Source: Affinundibacterium macrobrachii (GTDB lineage: Bacteria > Pseudomonadota > Gammaproteobacteria > Burkholderiales > Burkholderiaceae_D). Taken from it: DNA of 64,000 nt. The notes under the pieces are model-generated. The model made no database searches. It saw only the letters and a program-made list of their open reading frames with translations, and had not been told where the DNA came from. The translations under genes were made by a program, and so were the position numbers. Position 1 is the stretch's first letter, and the number at the start of each line of letters is the position of its first letter. This document shows positions 55,800 to 64,000 of the stretch, in pieces. The stretch spans positions 682,001 through 746,000 of the forward strand of contig NZ_BMYT01000001.1 of the NCBI RefSeq assembly GCF_014652415.1, written 5' to 3'.

Positions 55800-56160
55800 G
55801 GGGTCGACCTGGTTTCGACAGGGGTTGCAAAGCAGCGCAGGGCATACCGAGGCCTGACTACCTCGTAAATACAATCAGAACTATATAACTGCAAACGATA
55901 ATTCGTACGCATTAGCAGCTTAATCGCTCGCTAGCTCTACACCGCCTCTTCCCTAGGGCGGGCTGGCAACAGCAGTAGAGTCATTTATAGGGAATCGTCC
56001 TAAGTTGGGTTACTTAGCTTAGGCCTAAATAATAGGTAACTCGTTTTAACGCAGCGTGTGCGTCCGCGTCGTTAAGATTAAATTAAATGGCAGCACTAAG
56101 TATGTAGAACTGTCTGTAGAGTGCTTCTGGACGCGGGTTCGATTCCCGCCGACTCCACCA
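55800..56160 (+). ncRNA. ssrA: Transfer-messenger RNA (tmRNA)
   Basis: 361 nt. The 5' end GGGGTCG pairs with CGACTCC near the 3' end to form the acceptor stem, the T-arm reads GGGTTCGATTCCCGCC, and the molecule ends CCA. The resume codon GCA lies at 55891, and the tag frame reads ANDNSYALAA before TAA at 55921-55923. This rescues ribosomes stalled on broken mRNAs together with SmpB. Promoter and terminator flank it. Confidence 0.97.
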
Positions 56161-56168
56161 GAATAAAT

Positions 56169-56199
56169 AAAAATGGCTACCCTCTCGGTAGCCATTTTT
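56169..56199 (+). terminator. Terminator of ssrA
   Basis: Perfect arms AAAAATGGCTACC (56169-56181) and GGTAGCCATTTTT (56187-56199) with a 5-nt loop and a T-run, directly behind tmRNA. Confidence 0.93.
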
Positions 56200-56279
56200 A
56201 CTTCTAGTCTAAAAAAATCACGTTCTATATTTCGCGTCCACGGATGTTTTAGCGGCACAAGAAAATCTGCAAAATGCAA

Positions 56280-56305
56280 TTCGAGGATGAAATAGCATCC
56301 TCGAA
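56280..56305 (-). terminator. Candidate terminator of feoAB
   Basis: Perfect 10-bp arms TTCGAGGATG (56280-56289) and CATCCTCGAA (56296-56305), 47 bp past the feoB stop on the minus strand. Only a weak T-rich stretch follows, so termination may be partial. Confidence 0.55.
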
Positions 56306-56351
56306 AACCACGCTCGAATCATGAACCGTCAAATACGAGCGTTTAACTTAC

Positions 56352-58259
56352 TCAACCCAAACCGCAAGCGAGTGCCACTCTGTAGGTTATAAATGACGCT
56401 AAATAAGCCAAGCCAAATAAATATGTCAGCATAATCACGGGCATTTTCCAGCCACCTGTCTCGCGCTTGACTGTCGCTAAAGTTGAAAGGCATTGCGGTG
56501 CAAATACGTACCACGCCAATAATGACAATGCAGTTGCCAAACTCCATTGTTGTGCGATCAACGGTGCTAAAGCTTCAGCGGTGTCACTACTCGACGCGGC
56601 GAGTGCATACACCGTTCCTAAGGCGCTGACAGCAACTTCACGGGCAGCCATACCAGGCACCAAGGCGATACTAATTTGCCAGTTAAAACCAATCGGTTCA
56701 AATACCACGGCTAATGCTTTGCCGATATAGCCAGCAAAACTATATTCAATCGCAGCTCCAGTCGCACCTTCTGGAGCACCGGGATAGCTCGCGAGGAACC
56801 ATAATGCGATGGTCATGATCATGATGATCCCGCCAACTCGACTCATAAAGATCACAACTCTTTGTTTAAGGCCAGTTAGCACATTTCTGATGGTCGGCAA
56901 ATGATAGCTAGGTAATTCCATCATTAAAGTGCGAATCTGACTTTTGGCGGTGAACCGCTTAAGAACCCAAGCAACAGCAAGCGCACCTATAATTCCTGCT
57001 GCATATAAGGCAAATAAGACCAAACCTTGTAGCTCCAAAAATCCCCACACTTCACGCTGGGGAATAAAAGCGCCAATCAGCAAAGCATACACGGGCAAAC
57101 GCGCAGAACAAGTCATTAATGGCGCAATCAAAATCGTCACCATACGATCACGTGGATTAGCAATCGTACGAGCCGCCATAATCCCTGGAATCGCACAGGC
57201 AAAACTTGATAGCAGCGGAATAAAAGAGCGTCCTGACAAGCCTACACCGCCCATCAATCGGTCTAGCAAAAATGCTGCGCGAGGCAAATAACCCGATTCT
57301 TCCAGAATTAAAATGAAGAAGAATAAAATTAAAATCTGCGGCAAGAAAACCACGACCCCGCCCGCACCAGCGATAATTCCATTCACAATTAAGCTTTGCA
57401 GCCATCCTTCTGGCAGCAATCCAGTAACCGTCTCACCAAGCCATTCGGTACCATCTTTGATCATGTCCATCGGGACATTTGCCCATGCAAACACTGCCTG
57501 GAACACTAAAAACAGAATTAGCGCCAATAGGGATGGTCCAACGACGGGATGCAACACCACTCGATCAATTTTGTCGCTAACGATATGCGGAATAATGTCA
57601 TCCAAACCTAGCTTGGATAGAATCTGTCTTACTCGCTCATGGTCAAGATCGGTATGCGATTGCACTGCTGGATCAGCGTCACTCAAGTGTGCGCCAACAC
57701 TAGCTTGACTCAAGGTGCCCACATTTTCTAGCATTGCTCTCAGTTCAGCTTCACCGCCCTGGCGAACCCCGACAGTGCGAACCACTGGAACGCCCAGCTC
57801 ACGCGCTAAAGCTTGCTCATCAATATGAACTCCGCGCTGCTCCGCCATATCGGTCATATTCAACGCAACCATGCAGGGAATACCGAGCCGCTGTACCGCA
57901 ATCACTAAACGTAGGCTGCGTCGCAAATTGGTCGCATCTACTACGCAGACAACATAATCTGGGCGCTTTTCACCAATAGCATTTCCATATAAAACATCAT
58001 GTGTCACCCGTTCATCTGGCGAGCGCGGATGCAAACTATAAGTACCGGGCAAATCTAATACACGTATGGTTTTATCAGACGCTGTCTTAAATCGCCCTTC
58101 TTTTCTCTCGACGGTGACACCCGCATAGTTCGCCACCTTTTGCTTACTATCAGTTAGTAAATTGAACAGTGCGGTCTTACCACAATTAGGGTTTCCAACC
58201 AACGCAACCAAAGGACCACTTGCATGAAAATGAACGACTGAGGGTTTTGCTTGTTTCAT
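56352..58259 (-). CDS. feoB: Ferrous iron transporter FeoB
   Basis: 635 aa. The cytoplasmic N-terminus has the G1 motif GNPNCGKT (22-29), the G3 region VLDLPGTYSL, and the G4 motif NMTD. About ten transmembrane helices follow, including the Gate motifs LSSFACAIPGIMAART and VPGMAAREVAVSALGTVYAL. The protein is shorter than E. coli FeoB (about 770 aa), with a compact C-terminus. It moves ferrous iron across the inner membrane. Its start overlaps the feoA stop by 4 bp. No feoC gene is seen behind it. Confidence 0.95.
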   Translation of the reverse strand: MKQAKPSVVHFHASGPLVALVGNPNCGKTALFNLLTDSKQKVANYAGVTVERKEGRFKTASDKTIRVLDLPGTYSLHPRSPDERVTHDVLYGNAIGEKRPDYVVCVVDATNLRRSLRLVIAVQRLGIPCMVALNMTDMAEQRGVHIDEQALARELGVPVVRTVGVRQGGEAELRAMLENVGTLSQASVGAHLSDADPAVQSHTDLDHERVRQILSKLGLDDIIPHIVSDKIDRVVLHPVVGPSLLALILFLVFQAVFAWANVPMDMIKDGTEWLGETVTGLLPEGWLQSLIVNGIIAGAGGVVVFLPQILILFFFILILEESGYLPRAAFLLDRLMGGVGLSGRSFIPLLSSFACAIPGIMAARTIANPRDRMVTILIAPLMTCSARLPVYALLIGAFIPQREVWGFLELQGLVLFALYAAGIIGALAVAWVLKRFTAKSQIRTLMMELPSYHLPTIRNVLTGLKQRVVIFMSRVGGIIMIMTIALWFLASYPGAPEGATGAAIEYSFAGYIGKALAVVFEPIGFNWQISIALVPGMAAREVAVSALGTVYALAASSSDTAEALAPLIAQQWSLATALSLLAWYVFAPQCLSTLATVKRETGGWKMPVIMLTYLFGLAYLASFITYRVALACGLG

Positions 58260-58609
58260 GCAGCAACCTTATCTTGCAATACATCGACCAAAACACAGGC
58301 CGCCTCTGCCTTACGCAAAGCAAAAGTCGATAAACCAATTCGAATTACCATTGGATCGCCGCCTAAGGCACCGCGCGCCATTAATGTGACTGGTTCTCCT
58401 GCAATAAAACCAATATCTTCAAGCTGCGTTTGCCACTCTGGCATGTCAGAAGGCGCAATCAATTGACGAACCACACATCTCTCACCAATCATGATGTCTG
58501 ACAGACTCTTCACCCGTTCAGAACTGACATTCTTCGCTACGATCGACGTAGCATAGTTAGGAGTATCAACATCCTCATGCGTTGCCAACTTGATATTTAC
58601 TGAGTTCAT
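58256..58609 (-). CDS. feoA: FeoA, small SH3-like protein of the Feo system
   Basis: 117 aa. An N-terminal extension of about 30 residues is followed by the FeoA domain: SLSDIMIGERCVVRQLI, LEDIGFIAGEPVTLMARGALGGDPMVIRIGLSTFALRKAEAACVLVDV. FeoA supports FeoB activity in the cytosol. The promoter with a Fur-like box lies at 58644-58672. The start has no strong Shine-Dalgarno; a later start in the extension is possible. Confidence 0.92.
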   Translation of the reverse strand: MNSVNIKLATHEDVDTPNYATSIVAKNVSSERVKSLSDIMIGERCVVRQLIAPSDMPEWQTQLEDIGFIAGEPVTLMARGALGGDPMVIRIGLSTFALRKAEAACVLVDVLQDKVAA

Positions 58610-58955
58610 AGACTTGCACTCTTAAAGATTTTCTTGAAGCAAAACTATAAACGAGAATCATTCTTATGTAAATCAAAGGCAGTGGACAAGTAAGGGCAAA
58701 TTTCTTACGCAAGATCAATAGTTCAGAAAATAGACGATCAAGACCAGCATTTAGCGCAATTTGCTTATCCAAGAATGCTTTTGCAAAACAAAAATCTTAA
58801 ATAAGTCCTTCATCAGCGACGCAAAAGAAATGCAATTAAATCAAAAATAGATAGCAACCCTAAATTGAGTCCCATCAAGGAAAAACCACGATAGAGGTCT
58901 ATAATGAGATATTCCTTTCCGCTGCAAAGCATTACCTCCTCCAAGAAAAAACCAT
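58610..58955. other. Divergent regulatory region between feoA and nrdJ
   Basis: 346 bp with the feoAB promoter and Fur-like box on the feoA side and a lone -10 TATAAT (58900-58905) on the nrdJ side. I saw no cobalamin riboswitch conserved box. Short open frames here have no protein character. Confidence 0.6.
58644..58672 (-). promoter_or_regulatory. feoAB promoter with embedded Fur-like box
   Basis: On the minus strand a -35 TTTACA (58667-58672) and -10 TATAGT (58644-58649) are 17 bp apart. The spacer carries GAGAATCATTCTT (plus strand 58653-58665), close to the Fur consensus core GATAATCATTATC. Fur would shut off feoAB in iron-replete cells. Confidence 0.7.
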
Positions 58956-61445
58956 ATGAATGCGAACGATAAAATCCTAGGATTAACTGAAATGTCCCCA
59001 CAAGAAATATCCCTAGACGTACTTCTTGAAAAATACGCAAAAGGCGATGAGGCGACGATTCACGATGTGCAAGCGCGCGTTGCCAAGGCGCTCGCGACTG
59101 TCGAAGCACCAGATTATCAAGCATATTACGAAGAGAAGTTTTTATGGGCGCAAAAAAATGGCTTCGTTCCAGCTGGTCGAATCAACTCAGCGGCCGGTAT
59201 GGATTTACATGCAACTTTGATTAATTGCTTTGTTCAACCAGTTGGCGACTCCGTCTCAAGCACAACTGATGGCAAACCTGGAATCTATACAGCATTATCC
59301 GATGCGGCTGAAACCATGCGACGTGGCGGCGGTGTTGGTTATGATTTCTCTACCATACGACCAAAAGATGCCTTAGTAAAAGGAACTCGCTCCCGTGCTT
59401 CGGGTCCAGTCTCCTTTATGCAGGTGTTTAACGCTTCATGCTCTACCGTAGAATCAGCGGGCGCACGTCGCGGCGCTCAAATGGGCGTACTTCGTTGCGA
59501 TCATCCAGACATCCTCGAATTTATTCACGCAAAAGATCAAGGTGGCTTAACGAACTTCAATATTTCAATTGGTGTAACCGATGAATTTATGAGCGCGGTT
59601 GCCAGCGATTCTGAGTTTGCGTTGACGCATAAAGCTGAACCAAGCAAAGATAAAAAAGAAGCTGGCGCCTACCAAAATGATTCTGGCTTATGGGTTTATG
59701 AAACGGTTAGAGCGCGTGATTTATGGGATGCGGTAATGACCTCAACCTACGATCATGCAGAGCCAGGAATTTTATTTTTATCGCGCATTAATGCCGAAAA
59801 TAATTTGTACTACTGCGAAACAATCGAAGCCACTAACCCATGTGGTGAACAACCACTACCAGACTATGGTTGCTGCTGCCTTGGTTCGATTAATCTGACC
59901 CGCTTCGCAAAATCGGCATTTACTGAACAAGCTAGCTTTGATTTCGAAGCTTTCCAAGCTGTTGTGAGTGTGGCGACACGTATGCTCGACAACGTGCTCG
60001 ATGCAACTGCATGGCCACTACAACAACAGCAAGATGAAGCAATGTCGAAGCGTCGCGTGGGCTTAGGCTTTTTAGGCTTGGGAAGCGTTCTAGTGATGCT
60101 TGGCTTGCGCTATGATTCCGCCGAAGGACGTACATTTGCGCAACGTGTTGCTGAAGTTATGCGCGATACAGCCTACCAATCCTCGGTTGAACTTGCTAAA
60201 GAAAAAGGCGCATTTCCGCTGTTCGATAGCGAACTCTATCTGCAAGGTGCTTTTGCACAACGCTTACCAAATCATCTGCGCCAACAAATTGCGCAGCATG
60301 GCTTGCGTAACTCACACTTACTCTCGATTGCACCAACTGGAACGATTACTTTGGCATTTGCTGATAATGCGTCAAACGGGATCGAACCCGCATTTTCATG
60401 GGTTTACAATCGTAAAAAACGCATGGCGGTTGGCGATAGCAAAATTTACGAAGTGGCTGATCATGCGTGGCGCTTGTATCGTCATTTAGGCAATGACGTC
60501 TCTGACGATAGCAAATTACCGCATGCATTTGTCACTGCGCTCAATATGTCTGCCAATGACCACATGCTGATGCTACAAGCGGTGCAACCCTATGTAGATT
60601 CTGCTATTTCAAAAACTGTTAATGTGCCTGCAGATTATCCTTATGAAGATTTCCAAAATCTCTACATGGATGCTTGGCGCGCTGGTCTCAAGGGACTTGC
60701 CACCTACCGCCCAAACAATGTGCTTGGCAGTGTTTTATCCGTCAGCACTGAAAACACAGCACCCGCTACTAAAGTCATTCCTGACGATGATTTGTTACGC
60801 AAACAATTTGACGGCCGTCCATTTGGCGATTTAGAGTCAGTCACATCTAAAGTCCAGTACATGACTTATGAAGGCAAGAAGACGGTGTATCTCACCGTTA
60901 GCTTCATACATGTTCAGGGTATCGTCGGTGGAGAGCCAGCAACAATCGAACGACCATTCGAGTTTTTCATGCCAGCTGGACAAAAAAACGATGGTCAACA
61001 ATGGATTTCCGCTAGCATGCGTCTCTTATCCATGGCAGCACGATCTGGTGGTTCGATCGCGAAAGCACTAGCAGACATGCGCGAAGTTGTGTGGGATAAA
61101 GGAACCGTACGCTGCGGCATGATTACCAAAGACGATGGCTCACAAGCACCACTATTTCACGAATCTGAAGTCGCGGCAATTGGCTATTCGCTGCAGCGCA
61201 TTTTAATGAAACGCGGTTTCCTTGACGCCAGCGGCAATCAAGTTCCTATCGTTGTATTAGCAGAAAAATTCAAGAATAAGCAACTTGCCTATAGCATGGA
61301 TGACTTAGCCTATGAAGTAGAATCCGCACCGATCAGCTACACAGCAACAGGTAAAAAGTGCCCTGATTGTGGTGCTTATGCTTTACAAAAAATCGATGGT
61401 TGCTCACGCTGCATTTCTTGTGGCTATGTTGGTGCCTGCGGCTAA
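58956..61445 (+). CDS. nrdJ: Adenosylcobalamin-dependent (class II) ribonucleotide reductase
   Basis: 829 aa. It has the RNR barrel with [26 protein letters not shown]-like [28 protein letters not shown] and the catalytic NPCGEQ (294-299; C296 radical Cys, E298). C91 in LINCFVQP and a cysteine of [11 protein letters not shown] (306-308) are the expected redox pair. [26 protein letters not shown] matches the class II pattern. The C-terminus holds a Cys-rich [28 protein letters not shown]. It reduces ribonucleotides with B12 and works with or without oxygen. No nrdA/nrdB or nrdD/nrdG gene lies nearby. The start codon has no strong Shine-Dalgarno. Confidence 0.95.
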   Translation: MNANDKILGLTEMSPQEISLDVLLEKYAKGDEATIHDVQARVAKALATVEAPDYQAYYEEKFLWAQKNGFVPAGRINSAAGMDLHATLINCFVQPVGDSVSSTTDGKPGIYTALSDAAETMRRGGGVGYDFSTIRPKDALVKGTRSRASGPVSFMQVFNASCSTVESAGARRGAQMGVLRCDHPDILEFIHAKDQGGLTNFNISIGVTDEFMSAVASDSEFALTHKAEPSKDKKEAGAYQNDSGLWVYETVRARDLWDAVMTSTYDHAEPGILFLSRINAENNLYYCETIEATNPCGEQPLPDYGCCCLGSINLTRFAKSAFTEQASFDFEAFQAVVSVATRMLDNVLDATAWPLQQQQDEAMSKRRVGLGFLGLGSVLVMLGLRYDSAEGRTFAQRVAEVMRDTAYQSSVELAKEKGAFPLFDSELYLQGAFAQRLPNHLRQQIAQHGLRNSHLLSIAPTGTITLAFADNASNGIEPAFSWVYNRKKRMAVGDSKIYEVADHAWRLYRHLGNDVSDDSKLPHAFVTALNMSANDHMLMLQAVQPYVDSAISKTVNVPADYPYEDFQNLYMDAWRAGLKGLATYRPNNVLGSVLSVSTENTAPATKVIPDDDLLRKQFDGRPFGDLESVTSKVQYMTYEGKKTVYLTVSFIHVQGIVGGEPATIERPFEFFMPAGQKNDGQQWISASMRLLSMAARSGGSIAKALADMREVVWDKGTVRCGMITKDDGSQAPLFHESEVAAIGYSLQRILMKRGFLDASGNQVPIVVLAEKFKNKQLAYSMDDLAYEVESAPISYTATGKKCPDCGAYALQKIDGCSRCISCGYVGACG

Positions 61446-61468
61446 ATTTTTCCTCAAGCACGAAAAGT

Positions 61469-61528
61469 CTCAGATTCACCACCGAATCTGAGTGCAATAA
61501 AAAACCCGCTAAATTTAGCGGGTTTTTT
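61469..61528. terminator. Two hairpins ending nrdJ and tolC (second bidirectional)
   Basis: CTCAGATTC/GAATCTGAG forms a first hairpin at 61469-61492. A second, AAAAAACCCGCTAAA (61499-61513) with TTTAGCGGGTTTTTT (61514-61528), is perfect and has T-runs on both strands, fitting convergent nrdJ and tolC. Confidence 0.92.
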
Positions 61529-61549
61529 TGTGACGTCATATAGCTATAT

Positions 61550-62869
61550 TTATTGCGTCAATAAAGCATTCACTTCAGCCAAATCAGATTCTTTCAAGGA
61601 TCCAGCCGCGGCTTTTAAACGCAAGCCACTCATGATCGAATCGTAACGCGCTTTTGCTAAACTTTGACGCGTGTTCGACAGCTTTTGTTGTGCATTCAAA
61701 ACGTCAATATTGATACGCACACCAACTTGGTAACCGAGCTTAGTAGAATCTAACGCAGATTGGCTTGAAATTTCTGCTGCTTCAAATGCCTTAATTTGCG
61801 CTAAACCACTCACCACACCAATGTACGATTGACGTGCAGCTTGGGCAGCATTACGACGCGCCGTTTCTAAATCATTGCGCGCTTTGTCTTCTAAAGCGAT
61901 GGATTCACGCACGCGACTGTCGGTACCAAAACCTGCAAAAATTGGGACATTTAATGTCACACCAATTGTAGTTGGCTTGGCGTAACCAGATGGTGTTGTG
62001 GCACCTGCATTAACAGAGTTGCGTCCTGTCGTCGCAGTCAAATCTAAGGTTGGCAAATGACCTGCACGATTCTTTTTGATCTCACGCTGTGCTACCTCTA
62101 AACCAATCTGAGAAGTAGCAACCACAAAGTTTTGTTTCTCTGCAGTCGTGACCCAATCATTCAACTGTGCTGGCACAGGTGCGGTCAATTGCACGCCATC
62201 TTTTAACTTCGCTAAATCACCTGCGTCTTTACCGATGATTTGACGCAATGCAGCGCGTTTTACATCCAAGTCACCTTGTCCGGCCAACTCTTGTGCAGTG
62301 ATCAAATCGAATTGAGATTGTGCTTCATGAGTATCCGTAATCGTTTGCGTTCCTACCTCGAAATTACGTTTTGCTGAAGCTAATTGCTCGGCAACTGCTA
62401 CTTTTTGCGCTTGCAAAGTTTTGAGGGTATTTTCAGCAGCCAACACATCAAAATAGGCTTGGCTTACTCGCAACATCAAATCTTGCTGCGCGGCTGCAAA
62501 CTGTAAGTCAGTTGAGATTACCGATAACTTTGACTGTTCATAAGTTTCCCAGGAACCCCAGTTAAACAAGGGTTGCGTCAAAGATAAACTCATTGTGTTG
62601 CTGTTATTTGTCGTCTTTACTGTTGATCCAACGTCTGGATCAAACTCACTACGTGTGCGATTTGCATTTGCAGTCAAATTCACACGCGGTAACAAACCCG
62701 CACGCCCTTGAACAGAACGCTCTTGACCAGCCAATTTTGAGGCACGAGCTGCACTGAACTGTGCATCATTGACTAAAGCTTCTTTGTAAATTTGTAGCAA
62801 ATCGCTAGCGCCAGCGTTTAAAGAAATAAACGCAGTCGCAATAAAAGTAGCGATAATAGATTTACGCAT
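61550..62869 (-). CDS. tolC: TolC-type outer membrane efflux channel
   Basis: 439 aa with GGAG before ATG 62869 and a signal peptide (IIATFIATAFISLNAGAS). Two outer-membrane efflux-protein repeats of the TolC family are visible (DLLQIYKEALVNDAQFSAARASKLAGQERSVQGRAGLLPRVNLTANANRTRS and VVATSQIGLEVAQREIKKNRAGHLPTLDLTATTGRN), each followed by TQPLFNWGSW or NVPIFAGFGT strands and long helical hairpins. It forms the trimeric exit duct for efflux pumps or type I secretion. It ends at a bidirectional terminator. Confidence 0.94.
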   Translation of the reverse strand: MRKSIIATFIATAFISLNAGASDLLQIYKEALVNDAQFSAARASKLAGQERSVQGRAGLLPRVNLTANANRTRSEFDPDVGSTVKTTNNSNTMSLSLTQPLFNWGSWETYEQSKLSVISTDLQFAAAQQDLMLRVSQAYFDVLAAENTLKTLQAQKVAVAEQLASAKRNFEVGTQTITDTHEAQSQFDLITAQELAGQGDLDVKRAALRQIIGKDAGDLAKLKDGVQLTAPVPAQLNDWVTTAEKQNFVVATSQIGLEVAQREIKKNRAGHLPTLDLTATTGRNSVNAGATTPSGYAKPTTIGVTLNVPIFAGFGTDSRVRESIALEDKARNDLETARRNAAQAARQSYIGVVSGLAQIKAFEAAEISSQSALDSTKLGYQVGVRINIDVLNAQQKLSNTRQSLAKARYDSIMSGLRLKAAAGSLKESDLAEVNALLTQ

Positions 62870-62996
62870 AAAATGCTCCGAAAAAAATTAAAAGCCGCTT
62901 GCTTGATTTACTCTTCAGAAAATCCTAGCAAAATCTAAGCAAAAACGACAATAAACCACCTACACCGAATGTCTTTAGCACCACTAAAGACAACTC

Positions 62997-63320
62997 TTAA
63001 TATGTGGGCATAGAAGTATCAACTTGCAATGCCCACGCATGTACTCCACCGGTCAAATTGATGATTCGATTAAAACCATTTCTCTCTAGGAAATGTGCAA
63101 CCTGCATACTACGTCCGCCGTGATGACAAATACAAACAATTTCGGCATCACGATCTAACTCTTCTAACCTTAAGGGCAAAATCGACATAGGCATCAATTG
63201 CGATTGCGCGATATGACAAGTTTCATACTCCCAAGGTTCCCTAACATCGAGTAGGAATGGCATTTTTTTTGATGAATCAGACAGCCAATTTGCTAATTCA
63301 GACGCAGAGATATGTTCCAT
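62997..63320 (-). CDS. Single-domain rhodanese (GlpE-like)
   Basis: 107 aa, one rhodanese domain. The active-site loop is IVCICHHGGRSMQVA with the nucleophile at about C65; the N-terminal part has FLLDVREPWEYETCHIAQSQLMPMSILP and the end has GFNRIINLTGGVHAW. It likely moves sulfur between thiosulfate or a persulfide donor and cyanide or protein acceptors; the physiological acceptor is unknown. It lies between tolC and the PCMT-like gene, a conserved order in this group. Confidence 0.92.
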   Translation of the reverse strand: MEHISASELANWLSDSSKKMPFLLDVREPWEYETCHIAQSQLMPMSILPLRLEELDRDAEIVCICHHGGRSMQVAHFLERNGFNRIINLTGGVHAWALQVDTSMPTY

Positions 63321-63344
63321 AAATAAAATTTAATTAACAACAAA

Positions 63345-63995
63345 TTATAAAGTGAAAGTAGGCGCAGGAACAGCTTGCGTCAATGCTGGCACCGAAGTTT
63401 CAAACAATGCCTTGGTATTAAAGAATAATTCCGACTCACGCGTAACTAAAGTTGCGGTCATTACAGGTGCCTTACCAATGATCACGAACAAACGTCCACC
63501 CACATTCAGTTGTTGCTGCAAATTCTCTGGTACCGCTTCAAGCGAACCAGTCACAACAATCACGTCAAAATTTGCGAAATTAGTGTTTTTTAACGCGTCG
63601 CCCCATTGAACATCAACATTCGTAATACCGTTTTTGCTAATGTTGTCCTGCGCTAAACTCTTGACTTCAGGTACCGCTTCCATCACCGTCACATGACGTG
63701 CTTGATGTGCTAACAAGGCTGCCAAATAACCACTATCAGCACCAATTACCAGTACCGAGTCCGTCTTCTTTGCTGCCACTTCTTGAACGATTCTTGCCTC
63801 TAATTTGGGACTTAAAGAAATCACACCAGCAGCTAACGGCAAACCTGTATCAAAAAACGCCAAACTTTGTTGTTCTTTAGGGAAGAAATTTTCACGCTTC
63901 ACAATTCCCAATAATTCCAATACTTCAGGCGCGCTGACGTTGGTTGGACGAATTTGCTGCTCAATCATATTAAAACGGGCTTGTTCGATATTCAT
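63345..63995 (-). CDS. Divergent PCMT-family (L-isoaspartate O-methyltransferase-like) protein
   Basis: 216 aa, essentially complete at the window edge (start 63995). The N-terminus NIEQARFNMIEQQIRPTNVSAPEVLELLGIVKRENFFP is typical of the family. The SAM loop is VLVIGADSGYLAALLAHQARHVTVMEA where the consensus has an acidic residue after VL. The substrate-binding phrase near residue 48 (FFDTGLPLAAGVISLSPKLEARIV) differs from the usual DxPLPIGxGQTIS. So repair of isoaspartyl residues cannot be assumed. The gene is upstream of the rhodanese and tolC genes. Confidence 0.85.
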   Translation of the reverse strand: MNIEQARFNMIEQQIRPTNVSAPEVLELLGIVKRENFFPKEQQSLAFFDTGLPLAAGVISLSPKLEARIVQEVAAKKTDSVLVIGADSGYLAALLAHQARHVTVMEAVPEVKSLAQDNISKNGITNVDVQWGDALKNTNFANFDVIVVTGSLEAVPENLQQQLNVGGRLFVIIGKAPVMTATLVTRESELFFNTKALFETSVPALTQAVPAPTFTL

Positions 63996-64000
63996 GTTCA

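Noticed and set aside
56046-56279. 77-codon minus-strand frame over tmRNA 3' end
   Set aside because: It overlaps ssrA and its terminator; explained by the RNA gene.
58610-58955. Cobalamin riboswitch upstream of nrdJ
   Set aside because: Expected from the B12 requirement, but no conserved B12-box-like sequence was recognised.

Overview
The window looks like a chromosomal segment of a betaproteobacterium of the order Burkholderiales, most likely an Oxalobacteraceae relative (Undibacterium-like). This is inferred from protein style and from the gene order lapA-lapB / ihfB-rpsA / cmk-aroA-tyrA-pheA-serC-gyrA / ompA-ubiG-gph, which is typical of that order. By eye the G+C content is moderate for the group. 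There is no rRNA, tRNA, CRISPR array, transposase or prophage. The one stable RNA gene is ssrA (tmRNA). Genes cover nearly all of the window, mostly on the minus strand.

Layout. 1-2700: C-terminally truncated PAS/GGDEF/EAL cyclic-di-GMP protein. 2.9-7.5 kb: two translationally coupled exported amidohydrolase-family proteins, with only one of their three domains keeping metal ligands. 7.8-9.8 kb: divergent AraC-type (with PAS) and GntR/FCD-type regulators. 9.9-13.2 kb: exported M28 peptidase, an unrecognised membrane protein and the ribosome-assembly GTPase RbgA. 13.4-29.8 kb: an MSHA-type type IV pilus locus in the order mshE-G-pilin-C-D-O-P-Q-I-(pilN-like)-J-K-L-M-N. 30.0-35.2 kb, divergent: MoxR ATPase, DUF58 protein, transglutaminase-like TgpA and lytic transglycosylase MltB. 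35.4-41.5 kb: small helix-turn-helix protein, cysM, comEA-like gene, heptose kinase, UDP-glucose dehydrogenase, lapB, lapA. 41.6-52.9 kb: ihfB, rpsA, cmk, aroA, tyrA, pheA, a small orphan, serC, gyrA, with five inverted-repeat elements in the gaps. 53.4-56.2 kb: ompA, ubiG, gph, ssrA. 56.3-61.5 kb: feoAB, divergent from a B12-dependent ribonucleotide reductase. 61.5-64 kb: tolC, rhodanese, and a divergent PCMT-family methyltransferase.

How the parts connect. The MSHA locus encodes ATPase, platform, secretin, alignment proteins, major pilin and minor pilins, but no prepilin peptidase or retraction ATPase, which must lie elsewhere. Its ATPase MshE carries the N-terminal c-di-GMP-binding repeat, giving a plausible functional link to the c-di-GMP enzyme at the left edge. 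tyrA, pheA, aroA and serC feed aromatic amino acid and serine synthesis. lapB, hldA and ugd belong to LPS and envelope-sugar metabolism. feoA has a Fur-like box exactly between its -35 and -10 elements.

Most of the window is ordinary core genome. The points most worth a second look are the amidohydrolase pair with pseudo-catalytic domains, the MshQ N-terminal region, the nested inverted repeat behind the pilin gene, the cluster of inverted-repeat elements from 43.9 to 50.2 kb, the small orphan between pheA and serC, the Ala-83 GyrA, and the Fur-box feoAB promoter back-to-back with nrdJ. I saw no clear undescribed multi-gene system. All family assignments come from reading the translated sequence, without database searches.
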